A DNA stretch of 64,000 bases from Fulverythrobacter ferritrahens (GTDB lineage: Bacteria; Pseudomonadota; Alphaproteobacteria; Sphingomonadales; Sphingomonadaceae): assembly GCF_020539485.1 (NCBI RefSeq), contig NZ_JACDXU010000003.1:186001-250000 (forward strand). The letters are read 5' to 3'. The notes under the pieces were generated by a model. The model was given only the letters and a program-made list of their open reading frames with translations, searched no databases and was not told the origin of the DNA. Below are positions 25,383 to 35,411 of the stretch, piece by piece. Numbering within the stretch: position 1 is the first letter of the stretch; every line of letters starts with the position of its first letter. The position numbers were made by a program, and so were the translations under genes.

Positions 25383-26297
25383 ATGGATGTCTATCTCCCC
25401 ATCGCCAATCTGGCGGTCAATGGTCTGGTGATCATTGGCCTGGGTGCGCTGACGGGCATTCTCTCTGGTATTTTTGGCGTGGGCGGCGGGTTTCTGACCA
25501 CTCCGTTGCTGATCTTCTATGGAGTGCCGCCCACCGTCGCGGCAGCCAGTGCGGCGAGCCAGGTGACGGGCGCCAGCGTTTCCGGCGTGCTTGCCCATAC
25601 CCGCCGCGGCGGGGTTGATTATCGTATCGGCGCTGTCCTTGTGGCAGGCGGCATTATCGGCACCGGCATCGGTGCGGTGCTGTTCCGTATCCTTGAGGCG
25701 ATTGGCCAGATCGATACGGTGATCAACATCCTGTATGTCCTCTTGCTGGGCACTATCGGCGCGCTGATGATGCGCGAAAGCATCCAGACGATCCGCGCCA
25801 TGCGCAGCGGCAATGCCCCGCCAGCACGCAAGCGGCGCCATCACCCGCTGGTCGCCAGCCTGCCGTTGCGCTGGCGCTTCTATCGCTCCGGCCTTTACAT
25901 ATCACCGCTGGCACCCCTGATCCTGGGTATACTGACCGGGATCATGACCATGCTGATGGGCGTGGGTGGCGGGTTCATCCTGGTCCCGGCGATGCTCTAC
26001 ATCCTCGGGATGAGTGCCAATGTCGTGGTGGGAACATCGCTGTTCCAGATCCTGTTCGTCACCATGGTCACCACCATGATGCATGCGCTGACCACCAAGG
26101 CGGTGGACATCGTGCTGGCGGGGATGCTGCTGATCGGCTCGGTCACCGGGGCTCAATTGGGGGTAAAGTTCGCGCAGAAGGCCAAGCCGGTCTATCTGCG
26201 CTTCGCTCTCGCCGCCATCGTCCTTGCCATTGCGCTGCGCATGGCTTTCGGCCTGGGATACCGGCCGGACGAGATTTACACGGTAGTCCCGCTATGA
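25383..26297 (+). CDS. TauE/SafE-family (TSUP) membrane permease
   Basis: TSUP permeases move sulfite, sulfonates or related anions. The 304-residue protein has two homologous halves with GILSGIFGVGGGFLTTPLL near residue 23 and GIMTMLMGVGGGFILVPAM near 190, each the repeated G-VGGG-P family signature. About 7-8 membrane segments are predicted. A cytosolic basic loop (ARKRRHHP) lies between the halves. Its stop overlaps the start of the TIGR02186 gene by 4 nt. This pairing recurs in alphaproteobacteria, so the two probably act together. Confidence 0.9.
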   Translation: MDVYLPIANLAVNGLVIIGLGALTGILSGIFGVGGGFLTTPLLIFYGVPPTVAAASAASQVTGASVSGVLAHTRRGGVDYRIGAVLVAGGIIGTGIGAVLFRILEAIGQIDTVINILYVLLLGTIGALMMRESIQTIRAMRSGNAPPARKRRHHPLVASLPLRWRFYRSGLYISPLAPLILGILTGIMTMLMGVGGGFILVPAMLYILGMSANVVVGTSLFQILFVTMVTTMMHALTTKAVDIVLAGMLLIGSVTGAQLGVKFAQKAKPVYLRFALAAIVLAIALRMAFGLGYRPDEIYTVVPL

Positions 26298-27061
26298 ATG
26301 GGCGCGCTGCATCCGCTCTGCTGGCGCTGCTGGCCTTTTTCGCATTGTCGGGCCAGCGAGACCCGATCCTTGTGCCGGAGGTGTCCCAGCACGAGATTCA
26401 GGTGCGGCAGGGCTTCACCGGCACGGAATTGTTGCTCTTCGGCGCGATCCTCGATCCCAGCGGCATCCGCGCGGGCCGCGACTACGATATCGTTGTGGTG
26501 CTGAAGGGCCCCACCCAGTCCATCCGCCTGCGTGAGAAGCAGAAGATCGCGGGCATGTGGGTGAACGTAGACAGCAGCGATTTCCGTTCCGCGCCGTCAT
26601 TCTTCGCTGTTGCCAGTTCCCGACCGATCAAGGACATCGTGGATGAGCGGACAGCCGCGATCTATGAACTAGGGCTCGGCTGGCTGCAATTGTCGCCCAT
26701 TGGCGCGATCGATCCGGAAGAACAGGCGCGTTTTGCCGCCGGCCTGGTGGATTTGCGCACGCGTGAAGGGCTCTACAAGCAGGATGACAAGGGCGTCTCG
26801 GTGAGCGAGCAGGTGCTCTATCAGGCACGTATTGCGCTGCCTTCCAGCGTGCAGACCGGCACTTATACGGCCGAAACTTTTGCCATCACCCGTGGCCGGG
26901 TGGTGGCCTCTGCCGTTTCGCGCGTGGAAGTGCGCAAGGAGGGGTTTGAGCGGTTCATAGCGCAATTCTCCGAGGATCAGCCTGTGTTCTATGGCCTGAT
27001 CGCCTGTGTGCTGTCCGTGCTGATGGGCTGGGTGGCAGGCCGTCTGTTCGCGCTGGTCTGA
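26294..27061 (+). CDS. TIGR02186-family membrane-anchored protein
   Basis: The 255-residue product matches the alphaproteobacterial TIGR02186 family, usually encoded next to a TauE/SafE permease. It has a signal-like start (LLALLAFFALSG) and beta-rich periplasmic domains (QGFTGTELLLFGAILDP, DYDIVVVLKGP). A single C-terminal membrane anchor follows (FYGLIACVLSVLMGWVAGRLF). It is translated with the permease. The biochemical role is unknown; a periplasmic accessory to the permease is an inference. Confidence 0.85.
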   Translation: MNGRAASALLALLAFFALSGQRDPILVPEVSQHEIQVRQGFTGTELLLFGAILDPSGIRAGRDYDIVVVLKGPTQSIRLREKQKIAGMWVNVDSSDFRSAPSFFAVASSRPIKDIVDERTAAIYELGLGWLQLSPIGAIDPEEQARFAAGLVDLRTREGLYKQDDKGVSVSEQVLYQARIALPSSVQTGTYTAETFAITRGRVVASAVSRVEVRKEGFERFIAQFSEDQPVFYGLIACVLSVLMGWVAGRLFALV

Positions 27062-27159
27062 TCCGGGCAGAGGCTGATCCGAGGGGCGGCATTGACGCGA
27101 TATTAACGTCATTTTCCTATGCGGTGCGGTGAATAGACACACGCAACCGCGGGGGGCGA

Positions 27160-28869
27160 ATGACCGATCTGGACAAGCAGTATTTCAGGCCAGTCCAACC
27201 TGCCGGGCAGCCCCACGATGCGGGGCAGGCGTCGCAGCATGCCGCGCCGCTTCCGGCCGGGGAGAATGCCAGCCAGCCCATCGGGGTAGTGCTGGAGATT
27301 GCCGGCTCCGGCTCGCAGATCGCGCTCGATCTCGAACGGCTGAATGAATGCGCGGGCGATGCCGATCCTTCCATTGCGCTGGCAGGGCAGGTGGGCAGCC
27401 AGGTCAAGATCCGCGTGCCCGGCGGCTGGCTGCTGGCAAGCGTGCGCAACCAGCGGCAGGACCGGCGCGGCCCCAATTCCAGTATCGTCGCCAATATCGA
27501 CTTTTTGGGCGAGGGCGATGAGGAGCGCCTGACCGGCCGCATCCACAGCTTCCGTCGCGGCGTAACGCGCTATCCCATTCCCGGTGCGCTGATCTATCCC
27601 GCGACCAATGCGGATCTGAGGCAGATCTACGCCTCGGATGGCCGCTCGGCCATCCAAGTCGGCACGGTCTATCCTACCAGCGACATTCGCGCAGGCATTT
27701 ACATCGACGCCATGCTGGGCAAGCACTTCGCTCTGCTGGGCTCCACGGGTACCGGCAAATCGACCAGTGCGGCGCTGATCCTGCACCGCATCTGCGAAGC
27801 CGCGCCGCAGGGCCATATCGTGATGATCGACCCGCATGGCGAATATTCGGCCGCGTTCCGCAATACCGGCGTGATCTATGACGTGTCGAACCTGCAGATG
27901 CCCTACTGGCTGATGAACTTCGAGGAACATTGCGAAGTCTTCCTGAAGACCACGGGCAATGCGCTGCAGGAGGATGCGGATATTCTGGCCAAGTGCCTGC
28001 TGGAGGCGCGCAGCAAGAATCGCCTCGCGGCGAGCATGGGCAAGATCACGGTGGATTCGCCGATCCCCTATCTCCTGTCGGACCTGACCAACATCATCCA
28101 GAACGAGATGGGCAAGCTCGACAAGGCGACTTCCTCTGCGCCTTACATGCGGATCAAGACCAAGATCGACGAGCTGAAATCCGATCCGCGTTACCAGTTC
28201 ATGTTCTCGGGCATGCTGGTGGGTGACACGATGGCGGAATTCATCGCCAAGATCTTCCGCATGCCGCCTTCCGGCAAGCCGATCTCGATCATCGACGTGT
28301 CCGGTGTGCCTTCGGACATCACTTCCACCGTGGTGGCGGTGTTGAGCCGCCTGGTGTTCGATTTCGCTATCTGGGGGCGCGAGGAAAAACAGCGGCCGGT
28401 CCTGCTGGTATGCGAAGAAGCGCATCGATATGTCCCGAACGAGAAGAATGCCGATGGGTCTTCCGTTGGCCGCATTCTCTCGCGCATAGCCAAGGAAGGC
28501 CGCAAATATGGCGTATCGCTGGGCCTGATTACGCAGCGCCCTTCCGACCTTGCCGAAGGCGTGCTCTCCCAATGCGGCACGATCATCTCGATGCGCCTCA
28601 ATAACGAGCGCGACCAGAGCTTCGTGAAAGCCGCCATGCCTGAAGGCGCGCGCGGTTTCCTCGATTCCATCCCCGCCCTGCGCAACCGCGAATGCATCAT
28701 CGTGGGGGAGGGCGTTTCGATTCCGATCCGCGTGTCATTCGACAATCTGGAAGATTCACGGCGCCCTGCGTCTGACGATCCCAGCTTCGTGGAGTTGTGG
28801 CGCCAGTCGGGCGGCGAGGAAGAGATGGTTCAGCGGGTCGTCCAGCGCTGGCGCTCACAGGGGCGGTGA
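27160..28869 (+). CDS. HerA-like ATPase/helicase (DUF87)
   Basis: HerA/FtsK-class hexameric ATPases pump DNA in end processing and defence systems. The 569-residue protein has an N-terminal HAS-barrel-like region, then Walker A GSTGTGKST near residues 195-203 and DPHGEYSAAF. Walker B VLLVCEEAHRY lies near residue 412, followed by GLITQRPSDL. No nurA nuclease, sir2 or DUF4297 gene is adjacent, as would be expected for a HerA-NurA or HerA-based defence pair. The neighbours are TIGR02186 upstream and a repeat then MATE (opposite strand) downstream. It may be a housekeeping solo form, common in sphingomonads. Confidence 0.85.
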   Translation: MTDLDKQYFRPVQPAGQPHDAGQASQHAAPLPAGENASQPIGVVLEIAGSGSQIALDLERLNECAGDADPSIALAGQVGSQVKIRVPGGWLLASVRNQRQDRRGPNSSIVANIDFLGEGDEERLTGRIHSFRRGVTRYPIPGALIYPATNADLRQIYASDGRSAIQVGTVYPTSDIRAGIYIDAMLGKHFALLGSTGTGKSTSAALILHRICEAAPQGHIVMIDPHGEYSAAFRNTGVIYDVSNLQMPYWLMNFEEHCEVFLKTTGNALQEDADILAKCLLEARSKNRLAASMGKITVDSPIPYLLSDLTNIIQNEMGKLDKATSSAPYMRIKTKIDELKSDPRYQFMFSGMLVGDTMAEFIAKIFRMPPSGKPISIIDVSGVPSDITSTVVAVLSRLVFDFAIWGREEKQRPVLLVCEEAHRYVPNEKNADGSSVGRILSRIAKEGRKYGVSLGLITQRPSDLAEGVLSQCGTIISMRLNNERDQSFVKAAMPEGARGFLDSIPALRNRECIIVGEGVSIPIRVSFDNLEDSRRPASDDPSFVELWRQSGGEEEMVQRVVQRWRSQGR

Positions 28870-28900
28870 ATTCCACCCCTTCTCGCGCTTCGTGAGATGT

Positions 28901-28984
28901 CGTCATTGCGAGGACCAAAGGTCCGAAGCAATCCAGAGCTCAGAATAGGGCGCCCTGGATTGCTTCGCTACGCTCGCAATGACG
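28901..28984. repeat. Long hairpin repeat (CGTCATTGCGAG...CTCGCAATGACG), copy 2
   Basis: The outer arms CGTCATTGCGAG/CTCGCAATGACG and inner arms GAAGCAATCCAG/CTGGATTGCTTC match copy 1 at 10655-10739. The centre (AGCTCAGAATAGGGCGC) differs. It lies between the convergent HerA-like and MATE genes. Confidence 0.85.
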
Positions 28985-28999
28985 AGGCGTGGCAGAGCA

Positions 29000-30511
29000 T
29001 CACACCGATGGCGTGAAGCGGCCTGCGGGCTCTCCTTCGGCCTGCGCCTGTTCCGCAGCCTCGCCCTCTGTTTCGGGCTTCGCCACCTCGCGCCATGAGG
29101 AATAGTGGTAGAACCACCAGCCCAGCACCAGCCCGGCAAAGGCCGCGACCGGGAAGCTGAACCAGATCGCGTCTGCGCCCAGCCAGTCATAGGTCAGCCA
29201 GTAGAAGCCAAGGCGCACGGGATAGAGTGCGATCGCGATGATGATCAGCGGCACCATCACCGCACCGCCAGCGCGCATGGTGGCGGAATAGACCATCGTC
29301 ACGCCAAAGAAGATGAAGTTCCACCCGGCCAGCAACTGGATGTGGCGGCCCAGCGGCACGGCGGGACTGTCGGGCCCCAGGAACAGGCCCAAAGCCGGCC
29401 GGTCGAACAGCAGCAATATTACGGTGAGGACGCCGGTCATCACGAAGTTCACGATCACGCCCGCGCGCGTCACGCTGTCCAGCCGGTCCCACTTGCCTGC
29501 GCCGATGAATTGCGCGGCCATGGCGCTCACCGCGCCGCCAATGGCCATGGCGGGCATCTGGATATAGGTGAACAGCTGCATTGCCGCGCCATAGGCAGCG
29601 GTCATCAGCAGGCCTTCCCGATTGACCAACCCTACCACGATAATGCCCGCCGCGCTCATCACCAGCATCTGGGCGCCCATCGGCAGGCCCTTGGTAATGA
29701 TATAGCCCAGCTCCTCCCGCTGAGGGCGCAGATAGGAAAGCTCGGCCGCGCGCAGGCGCAGGGGCAGATCCTTGGCATAGACATAGATGATCATGCCCAG
29801 GAAGGAGATGAAGCTGGCAAGCATGGTAGAGAGTGCTGAGCCGGCAATTCCCAGCGCGGGGATCGGGCCGAAGCCGCCGATCAGCAGCGGGTTGAACACG
29901 GCATCGATCGCCACGGTCACGCCCATGAAGATCAACGGCGTGCGGGCATCGCCCGTGCCGCGCAGCCCCATGGTCAGGATGATGGACACCATCATGAACG
30001 GCATGGAGAGGAAGATGATCCGCAGATAGGTCAGCGCCAGCGGATAGGCGCCTTCCGGCGTTTCCAGCACGGTCAGAAGGCCCGGCGCGATGTACCAGCC
30101 GAACGCGGCGATGGCGATCATCAGCAGGCTGCAGAAACCCACGGCTGTGCCGAAGGTGCGCCGCGCGCCATCGACATCGCGCGCGCCGAAGCGCTGGCCG
30201 ATCTTCACCGTGCCCGCCATGCCGAAGCCGAAGGCGGCACTGGAAACCAGGAACATCACGATATTGGCATTGGCCGTGGCGGCCAGTGCTTCTTCCCCCA
30301 GCATCCGCCCGACCCAGATCGAATTCACCGTGCCGGACAGCGATTGCAGGATGTTGGCCATCAGCGTGGGGATACTGAACAGAATCAGCGTGCGCAGGAT
30401 CGGGCCCTGCGTCAGGTCGCCGCGCATCATGCGGCCCGGTGGACCCTTAGGGTGGCCGGTTTCCGCCATTTCGCCGCCCTGCTCCGTGCCCGTTTCCGCT
30501 TGAGTTGTCAT
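29000..30511 (-). CDS. MATE-family multidrug/toxin efflux transporter
   Basis: MATE pumps export cationic compounds using Na+ or proton gradients. The 503-residue protein has two six-helix bundles. The first begins ILRTLILFSIPTLMANILQSL with SGTVNSIWVGRMLGEEALAA, and the second begins near GLPMGAQMLVMSAAGIIVVGL. I chose ATG 30511 because it overlaps the queE stop by 4 nt and the residues before it are not family-like. The C-terminus is Glu/Ala-rich. The substrate is unknown; linkage to queE is probably transcriptional only. Confidence 0.9.
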   Translation of the reverse strand: MTTQAETGTEQGGEMAETGHPKGPPGRMMRGDLTQGPILRTLILFSIPTLMANILQSLSGTVNSIWVGRMLGEEALAATANANIVMFLVSSAAFGFGMAGTVKIGQRFGARDVDGARRTFGTAVGFCSLLMIAIAAFGWYIAPGLLTVLETPEGAYPLALTYLRIIFLSMPFMMVSIILTMGLRGTGDARTPLIFMGVTVAIDAVFNPLLIGGFGPIPALGIAGSALSTMLASFISFLGMIIYVYAKDLPLRLRAAELSYLRPQREELGYIITKGLPMGAQMLVMSAAGIIVVGLVNREGLLMTAAYGAAMQLFTYIQMPAMAIGGAVSAMAAQFIGAGKWDRLDSVTRAGVIVNFVMTGVLTVILLLFDRPALGLFLGPDSPAVPLGRHIQLLAGWNFIFFGVTMVYSATMRAGGAVMVPLIIIAIALYPVRLGFYWLTYDWLGADAIWFSFPVAAFAGLVLGWWFYHYSSWREVAKPETEGEAAEQAQAEGEPAGRFTPSV

Positions 30512-31242
30512 GTGCCCCTGCTGTCTCCGAACAGCTGGATGTGCAACCTTTTGGACAAAGTCAATTGCTCTCTGATGCAGACATCGGCAAGCCATGCCTC
30601 GCGGCGTTCAAGGGTCTGTTGATCGGTTCCTTCGCCCATCACCATGATGCGTTCGCGCGGGATGGCATGGGCCTCCGCCAGCGCCAGCACTTCGGCCACA
30701 TCTTCCATGGTAGCGACCACGAATTTGAAAGTCGCCTTCGGCTGCGCGACCCAGCCTTCCAGCCGTTCGGGGATCAGCGCCAGCTCGGCCGGGTTTCCGC
30801 TATGCGACAGCTTGGGGCTGACATTGTATTGCGCGACGAACGGGTCCAGCGCCTCGGCGGGCTTCATCGTGCCGTTGGTCTCGATCTCCACGATCATGCC
30901 GGGCAGATGTTCCAGCATGCGGGCAAGGGCGGGGGCCTGCAACAGCGGTTCGCCCCCGGTGATGACCAGCCGCTTCATTCCCAGGGCGGCGATACGCGCG
31001 ACCACTTCCTCCTCGGGCAGGGTCAGCTGGTTCTCCGCGCGATCATAGGCGATCCCGTCACGGTGCGGGCGGTTATCGCCGGTGAAGCGCCAGGTATAGG
31101 CCGTGTCGCACCACACACAGGCAAGGTTGCAGCGGGACAGGCGCACGAAGGCGCAGGGCTTGCCCATGGAGGGGCCTTCACCCTGGATCGAGGCGAAAAT
31201 CTCCGGCTCGCCGGGAGTGGTGGTGGCGAGGGTGAGAGTCAC
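30508..31242 (-). CDS. queE: 7-carboxy-7-deazaguanine synthase QueE
   Basis: QueE is a radical SAM enzyme in queuosine precursor synthesis. The cluster-binding motif CNLACVWC follows SIQGEGPSMG and FVRLSR, and LVITGGEPLLQ is the SAM-site block. The open frame extends upstream to 31308, but residues 5-20 there (AHPEPVEG) are the read-through of a REP-like element. A GTG at 31242 (VTLTLATTTPGEPEIFAS) agrees with the family start, so I use it; no strong Shine-Dalgarno is seen for either. queC and queD are not in the window. It is upstream of the MATE gene. Confidence 0.88.
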   Translation of the reverse strand: MTLTLATTTPGEPEIFASIQGEGPSMGKPCAFVRLSRCNLACVWCDTAYTWRFTGDNRPHRDGIAYDRAENQLTLPEEEVVARIAALGMKRLVITGGEPLLQAPALARMLEHLPGMIVEIETNGTMKPAEALDPFVAQYNVSPKLSHSGNPAELALIPERLEGWVAQPKATFKFVVATMEDVAEVLALAEAHAIPRERIMVMGEGTDQQTLERREAWLADVCIREQLTLSKRLHIQLFGDSRGT

Positions 31243-31259
31243 TTGGGGCAATTCCCGCG

Positions 31260-31338
31260 CGTGCCCTTCGACAGGCTCAGGGTGAGCGGAACTTGGGTTT
31301 GAAAACAAGTCCGCCCATGCTGAGCCTGTCGAAGCACG
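31260..31338. repeat. Inverted pair of REP-like elements between valS and queE
   Basis: The left arm at 31260-31280 (CGTGCCCTTCGACAGGCTCAG) pairs with the right arm at 31320-31338 (CTGAGCCTGTCGAAGCACG), with a 2-nt bulge. The 39-nt loop contains GAACTTGGGTTTGAAAACAAG. It lies 10 bp after the valS stop and could end or shield that transcript. The left arm overlaps the open frame upstream of queE. Confidence 0.85.
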
Positions 31339-31348
31339 CGCGCCAGCA

Positions 31349-34168
31349 TCACCCCAACCGTTCCAAAGCCGCCGCCAGCCTCTCGGCCTCGGAAGCGTGG
31401 TGGGCGTGGTCGGCGCGGGCTTTCTCGACTGCTTCGGGCTTGGCCTTTTCGACGAAGGCCGGATTGCCGAGCCGCCCTTCGAGCGACTTGGCTTCCTTGC
31501 GCGAAGCTTCCAGCGCCTTGGTCAGGCGGGATTTTTCAGCCTCGATGTCGATGATGCCTTCCAGCGGGATGACGAACACGTCGCCGCCCGCCACGATCTG
31601 CATTGCCGCGCCTGCCGGTGCCGCTTCGAAGCGGATGGCCGAGAGGCGCGCCAGCCGGTCGATTGCCGCCGCATTGGCCTCAATCACGCCCTTGCCGAGC
31701 GGGCTGGGCGCTTCGAGATAGGCTTCCAGCTTGGCGCCGGGAGCAATGCCCAGCTCGTTCTTGGCCGTGCGGATGTTGGAAGTGAGGGCGATCAGCCACT
31801 CCACTTCCGCCTTGGCCGCCGGATCGACCTGTGCATTCGGTTCGGGCCATTTGGCGAGGATCAGTTCGTAAGGCCGCTCGCCCTGCGCGTTCCACAGCTC
31901 TTCGGTGATGAAGGGCATGAAGGGGTGCAGCATCACCAGAATCTGGTCGAGCACCCAGCCGGCGACGGATTTGGTTTCCTCGTCGAAGTTGCCCTTGATG
32001 AGTTCGATGTACCAGTCGCAGAAAGTGTCCCACACGAAGTGGTAGATGGCATTGGCCGCCGCGTCGAAGCGGAGTTCGGCCATGGCCTTGTCCAGCTCGG
32101 CCACGGTTTCGACGACTTCGCCGATGATCCATTTGTTGACCGCGCTGGTGGCAGCAGGCGCTTCGATGGAGGCGGAGGCGCCAATGCCGTTGGCCTGGCA
32201 GAAGCGCGTGGCGTTCCACAGCTTGGTGGCGAAGTTGCGGTATCCTTCGACCCGCTTCTCATCCATCTTGATGTCGCGGCCCTGGCTTTCCATCGCCGCC
32301 ATGAAGAAGCGCAGCGCGTCCGCGCCATATTTGTCGATCAGGCCCAGCGGATCGACCACATTGCCCTTGGACTTGGACATCTTCGCCCCATCCGGTGCGC
32401 GCACCAGTCCGTGGAGATAGAGCCGCTTCCACGGCACATCTTCCATGAAATGGATGCCCTGCATCGCCATGCGCGCATCCCAGAAGAACAATATGTCGAA
32501 GCCGGAAATCAGCAGATCGTTGGGATAGTGCTTGGCGAGCAGCTCGGTCTCGTCCGGCCAGCCCAGCGTGGCGAAGGGCCACAGGGCGGAGGAGAACCAG
32601 GTGTCGAGCACGTCGGAATCGCGGGTCAAAGCGACAGTCGAGCTGGTAATCTGAGTGTTTTCGGTATCTCGGACTTCGCCGACCCAACCGACAACTTCAT
32701 TCCCTATCTTTTGATAGGCAACATTGAGCAGATCTATCTGCGGATTTTGCAGGCCCTTGCTCTGGTAATGGGCCGTCGCAAGTTGCGTCACCTCTTCTTC
32801 AGTCTCGGCGACGAATACTTCACCATCCGGCCCATACCACGCCGGAATCCGGTGGCCCCACCAGAGCTGGCGGGACACGCACCACGGCTGGATGTTCTCC
32901 ATCCAGTTGAAATAGGTCTTTTCCCAGCTCTTGGGGACGATCTCGATCGCGCCGCTGCGCACCGCTTCCATCGCGGGCTGAGCGAGCGTTGCGGCATCGA
33001 CATACCATTGGTCGGTCAGCCAGGGCTCGATCACCACGCCGCCACGGTCGCCGAAGGGCGTCTGGATGGTGCGCGGTTCGGCATCGTGCAGAACCTCGTT
33101 GCCTTCCTTGTCCTTGGTGACGTGGGGGATGAGGAAGCCCTGCTCCTTCATCCGCTGCACCACCAGCGTGCGCGCGTCGAAGCGGTCCAGCCCGAGGAAT
33201 TCCTCCGGCACCAGACCGTCCGCCGTCTGCACTACGCAGGCATTTTCATCGAGCATGTTGAGCATGTCGGCGGGAGCGATCCCGGCGCGCTTGCCCACTT
33301 CGAAATCGTTGAAATCATGCCCCGGCGTGATCTTCACCGCGCCGCTGCCCAGTTCGGGGTCTGCATGTTCGTCCGCCACAATCCGGAAGCGCCGACCGGT
33401 GATCGGCTGGAGGATTTCCTTGCCGATGACGCTCTTATACCGCTCGTCTTCCGCATTCACGGCCACGGCCATATCGGCCAGCATCGTTTCCGGGCGCGTG
33501 GTGGCGACTTCGATGTAGTCCTGCCCGTTGTCCAGCTTCACGCCATCGGCCAGCGGATATTTGAAGTGCCAGAAGCCGCCCTGAACCTCGCGGGTTTCCA
33601 CTTCCAGGTCGGAAATGGCGGTCTTCAGTTTCGGGTCCCAGTTCACCAGCCGCTTGTCGCGGTAGATCAGGCCCTGATTATACAGGTCCACGAACACCTT
33701 GAGCACCGCGCGGGTGAAGTGCGGGTCCATGGTGAATTGCTCGCGGCTCCAGTCCATGGAGCAGCCCAGGCGGCGCAACTGGCCGGTGATGGCGCCGCCG
33801 CTTTCGGCCTTCCATTCCCACACCTTCTCCACGAAGGCTTCGCGGGTGTAGTTGGTGCGCTTGTCCTGCCGCTGCTCCATCTGGCGTTCGACCACCATCT
33901 GCGTGGCGATGCCGGCATGGTCCATGCCGACCACCCACAGCGCATCCTTGCCGCGCAGCCGCTCGTACCGCACGACCACGTCCTGCAGCGTATTGTCCAG
34001 CGCATGGCCGATATGCAGGCTGCCCGTTACGTTGGGCGGGGGGTTCACGATGGTGAAGGGTTGCGCGTCGGGCCGCTCGGGTCGGAACAGGCCGTTGCTC
34101 TCCCAATGGGAATACCACTTGGCCTCGATTGCGGCCGGGTCGAAAGTCTTGTCCAGAGTGTCGCTCAT
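31349..34168 (-). CDS. valS: Valyl-tRNA synthetase
   Basis: ValRS charges tRNA-Val and edits threonine. The class I HIGH motif is at residues 52-55 (LHIGHALDN), and the KMSKS loop is seen as [14 protein letters not shown]. The CP1 editing domain is in the middle, and the C-terminal coiled coil ([26 protein letters not shown] region) ends the 939-residue protein. I chose ATG 34168 ([11 protein letters not shown]); the open frame continues 157 codons further upstream without family similarity, into the divergent mlaE-like gene. It is divergent from the Mla operon with 130 bp between the starts. Confidence 0.96.
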   Translation of the reverse strand: MSDTLDKTFDPAAIEAKWYSHWESNGLFRPERPDAQPFTIVNPPPNVTGSLHIGHALDNTLQDVVVRYERLRGKDALWVVGMDHAGIATQMVVERQMEQRQDKRTNYTREAFVEKVWEWKAESGGAITGQLRRLGCSMDWSREQFTMDPHFTRAVLKVFVDLYNQGLIYRDKRLVNWDPKLKTAISDLEVETREVQGGFWHFKYPLADGVKLDNGQDYIEVATTRPETMLADMAVAVNAEDERYKSVIGKEILQPITGRRFRIVADEHADPELGSGAVKITPGHDFNDFEVGKRAGIAPADMLNMLDENACVVQTADGLVPEEFLGLDRFDARTLVVQRMKEQGFLIPHVTKDKEGNEVLHDAEPRTIQTPFGDRGGVVIEPWLTDQWYVDAATLAQPAMEAVRSGAIEIVPKSWEKTYFNWMENIQPWCVSRQLWWGHRIPAWYGPDGEVFVAETEEEVTQLATAHYQSKGLQNPQIDLLNVAYQKIGNEVVGWVGEVRDTENTQITSSTVALTRDSDVLDTWFSSALWPFATLGWPDETELLAKHYPNDLLISGFDILFFWDARMAMQGIHFMEDVPWKRLYLHGLVRAPDGAKMSKSKGNVVDPLGLIDKYGADALRFFMAAMESQGRDIKMDEKRVEGYRNFATKLWNATRFCQANGIGASASIEAPAATSAVNKWIIGEVVETVAELDKAMAELRFDAAANAIYHFVWDTFCDWYIELIKGNFDEETKSVAGWVLDQILVMLHPFMPFITEELWNAQGERPYELILAKWPEPNAQVDPAAKAEVEWLIALTSNIRTAKNELGIAPGAKLEAYLEAPSPLGKGVIEANAAAIDRLARLSAIRFEAAPAGAAMQIVAGGDVFVIPLEGIIDIEAEKSRLTKALEASRKEAKSLEGRLGNPAFVEKAKPEAVEKARADHAHHASEAERLAAALERLG

Positions 34169-34298
34169 ACTGGCTTGGGCCTTTGCCAGCCGCACTTGTG
34201 CGGTGCAATGCCCAATGACTTGCCGCGATGGCTCCGTTCCCCCCGGCGCGCGCTTCGCGCCTTGTCCCGGGCCCATTTTGCCCCCATAGCTCAAGACG

Positions 34299-35411
34299 AT
34301 GAGGGAATGGGCTGATTTCACCGTCGAGACGGACGATAAGGGCGGCACCAGACTGGTGCTGGCCGGCCCCTTGCTGATTTCCTCCATTGGCGTGATCGAC
34401 CGCAAGCTGCGCGATTGGCAGGGCCCTGTTGACCAGATCGATCTGGCAGAGGCCGGGCCGGTGGATACGGTGGGCGCCTGGATCGTCTGGCGTTTCGCGC
34501 GCGAGACCAAGGCGCAGATAACCGGCGCCAGCGAAGATGCGCAGCGCCTGATCGAAGCGGTGCAGGGCGCGCAGGGCGAAGGCACGGTGGAGCCGCCGCG
34601 GCTGCCCTTCATTACTCGCGTACCTGCGGCCGTGGGCACCCGCGTCTATAATTGGGGCCTCGGCGTGGTGAAGCTGCTGGGCTTTCTTGGCGCGATTCTC
34701 ATGGCATTCGGCTCGCTGCTCGCTCACCCGCGCCGCCTGCGCATTGCCTCCATCACGCGCCAGTTCGAGCTGGTGGGCGTCTCCGCGCTGGGCATCATCG
34801 GGTTGATGAGCGTCCTGATCGGCATCGTGATCGCCCAGCAAGGCGCGGTGCAGCTGCGCCAGTTCGGCGCGGAAATCTATACGGTGAACCTGACCGGGCG
34901 CCTCGCCGTGCGCGAACTGGGCGTGCTGATGACCGCGATCATGGTGGCCGGCCGGTCCGGCTCCGCCTTTGCCGCGCAGATCGGCACGATGAAGCTGACC
35001 GAGGAAGTGGACGCGATGCGGACTATTGGCGTCTCTCCGCTGGAGGCGCTGATCCTGCCGCGCCTGATCGCGGCCGTGTTGATGATGCCGCTGCTGGGCT
35101 TCTTTTCTGCCGGGCTGGCGATTATCGGCGGCGCCATCGTTTCCGACCTGACGCTAGGCATTCCCTTTTTCACTTTCCTCAGCCGCATTCAGGAAGTGGT
35201 TCCGCTGCATGACGTCTGGGTCTGCATGGTCAAGGCGCCCGTGTTCGGCCTGATCGTGGCACTGGCGGGCTGCTATCAGGGGATGCAGGTTCGCGGTAAT
35301 TCGGAAGAAGTGGGCCTGCGCACCACCATGGCGGTGGTGCAGGGCATCTTCATGGTGATCGTGCTCGACGCCTTCTTCGCGGTGTTCTTCACCGAGGTGG
35401 GCTGGGGATGA
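34299..35411 (+). CDS. mlaE: Mla-type ABC permease with N-terminal STAS domain (MlaE/MlaB fusion)
   Basis: MlaE is the inner-membrane permease of the complex that moves phospholipid between the two membranes. The first ~100 residues form a STAS-like domain ([19 protein letters not shown] and DTVGAWIVW), which replaces a separate MlaB. The MlaE region then has helices with [22 protein letters not shown] and [20 protein letters not shown], and [10 protein letters not shown]. The 370-residue length suits this fusion, common in alphaproteobacteria. Its last 4 nt overlap the ATPase start. It is the first gene of a four-gene operon. Confidence 0.93.
   Translation: MREWADFTVETDDKGGTRLVLAGPLLISSIGVIDRKLRDWQGPVDQIDLAEAGPVDTVGAWIVWRFARETKAQITGASEDAQRLIEAVQGAQGEGTVEPPRLPFITRVPAAVGTRVYNWGLGVVKLLGFLGAILMAFGSLLAHPRRLRIASITRQFELVGVSALGIIGLMSVLIGIVIAQQGAVQLRQFGAEIYTVNLTGRLAVRELGVLMTAIMVAGRSGSAFAAQIGTMKLTEEVDAMRTIGVSPLEALILPRLIAAVLMMPLLGFFSAGLAIIGGAIVSDLTLGIPFFTFLSRIQEVVPLHDVWVCMVKAPVFGLIVALAGCYQGMQVRGNSEEVGLRTTMAVVQGIFMVIVLDAFFAVFFTEVGWG

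Noticed and set aside
31397-34315. 972-codon plus-strand open frame opposite valS
   Set aside because: It is the complement of a GC-rich gene with strong codon bias; valS has all class I synthetase motifs on the minus strand.
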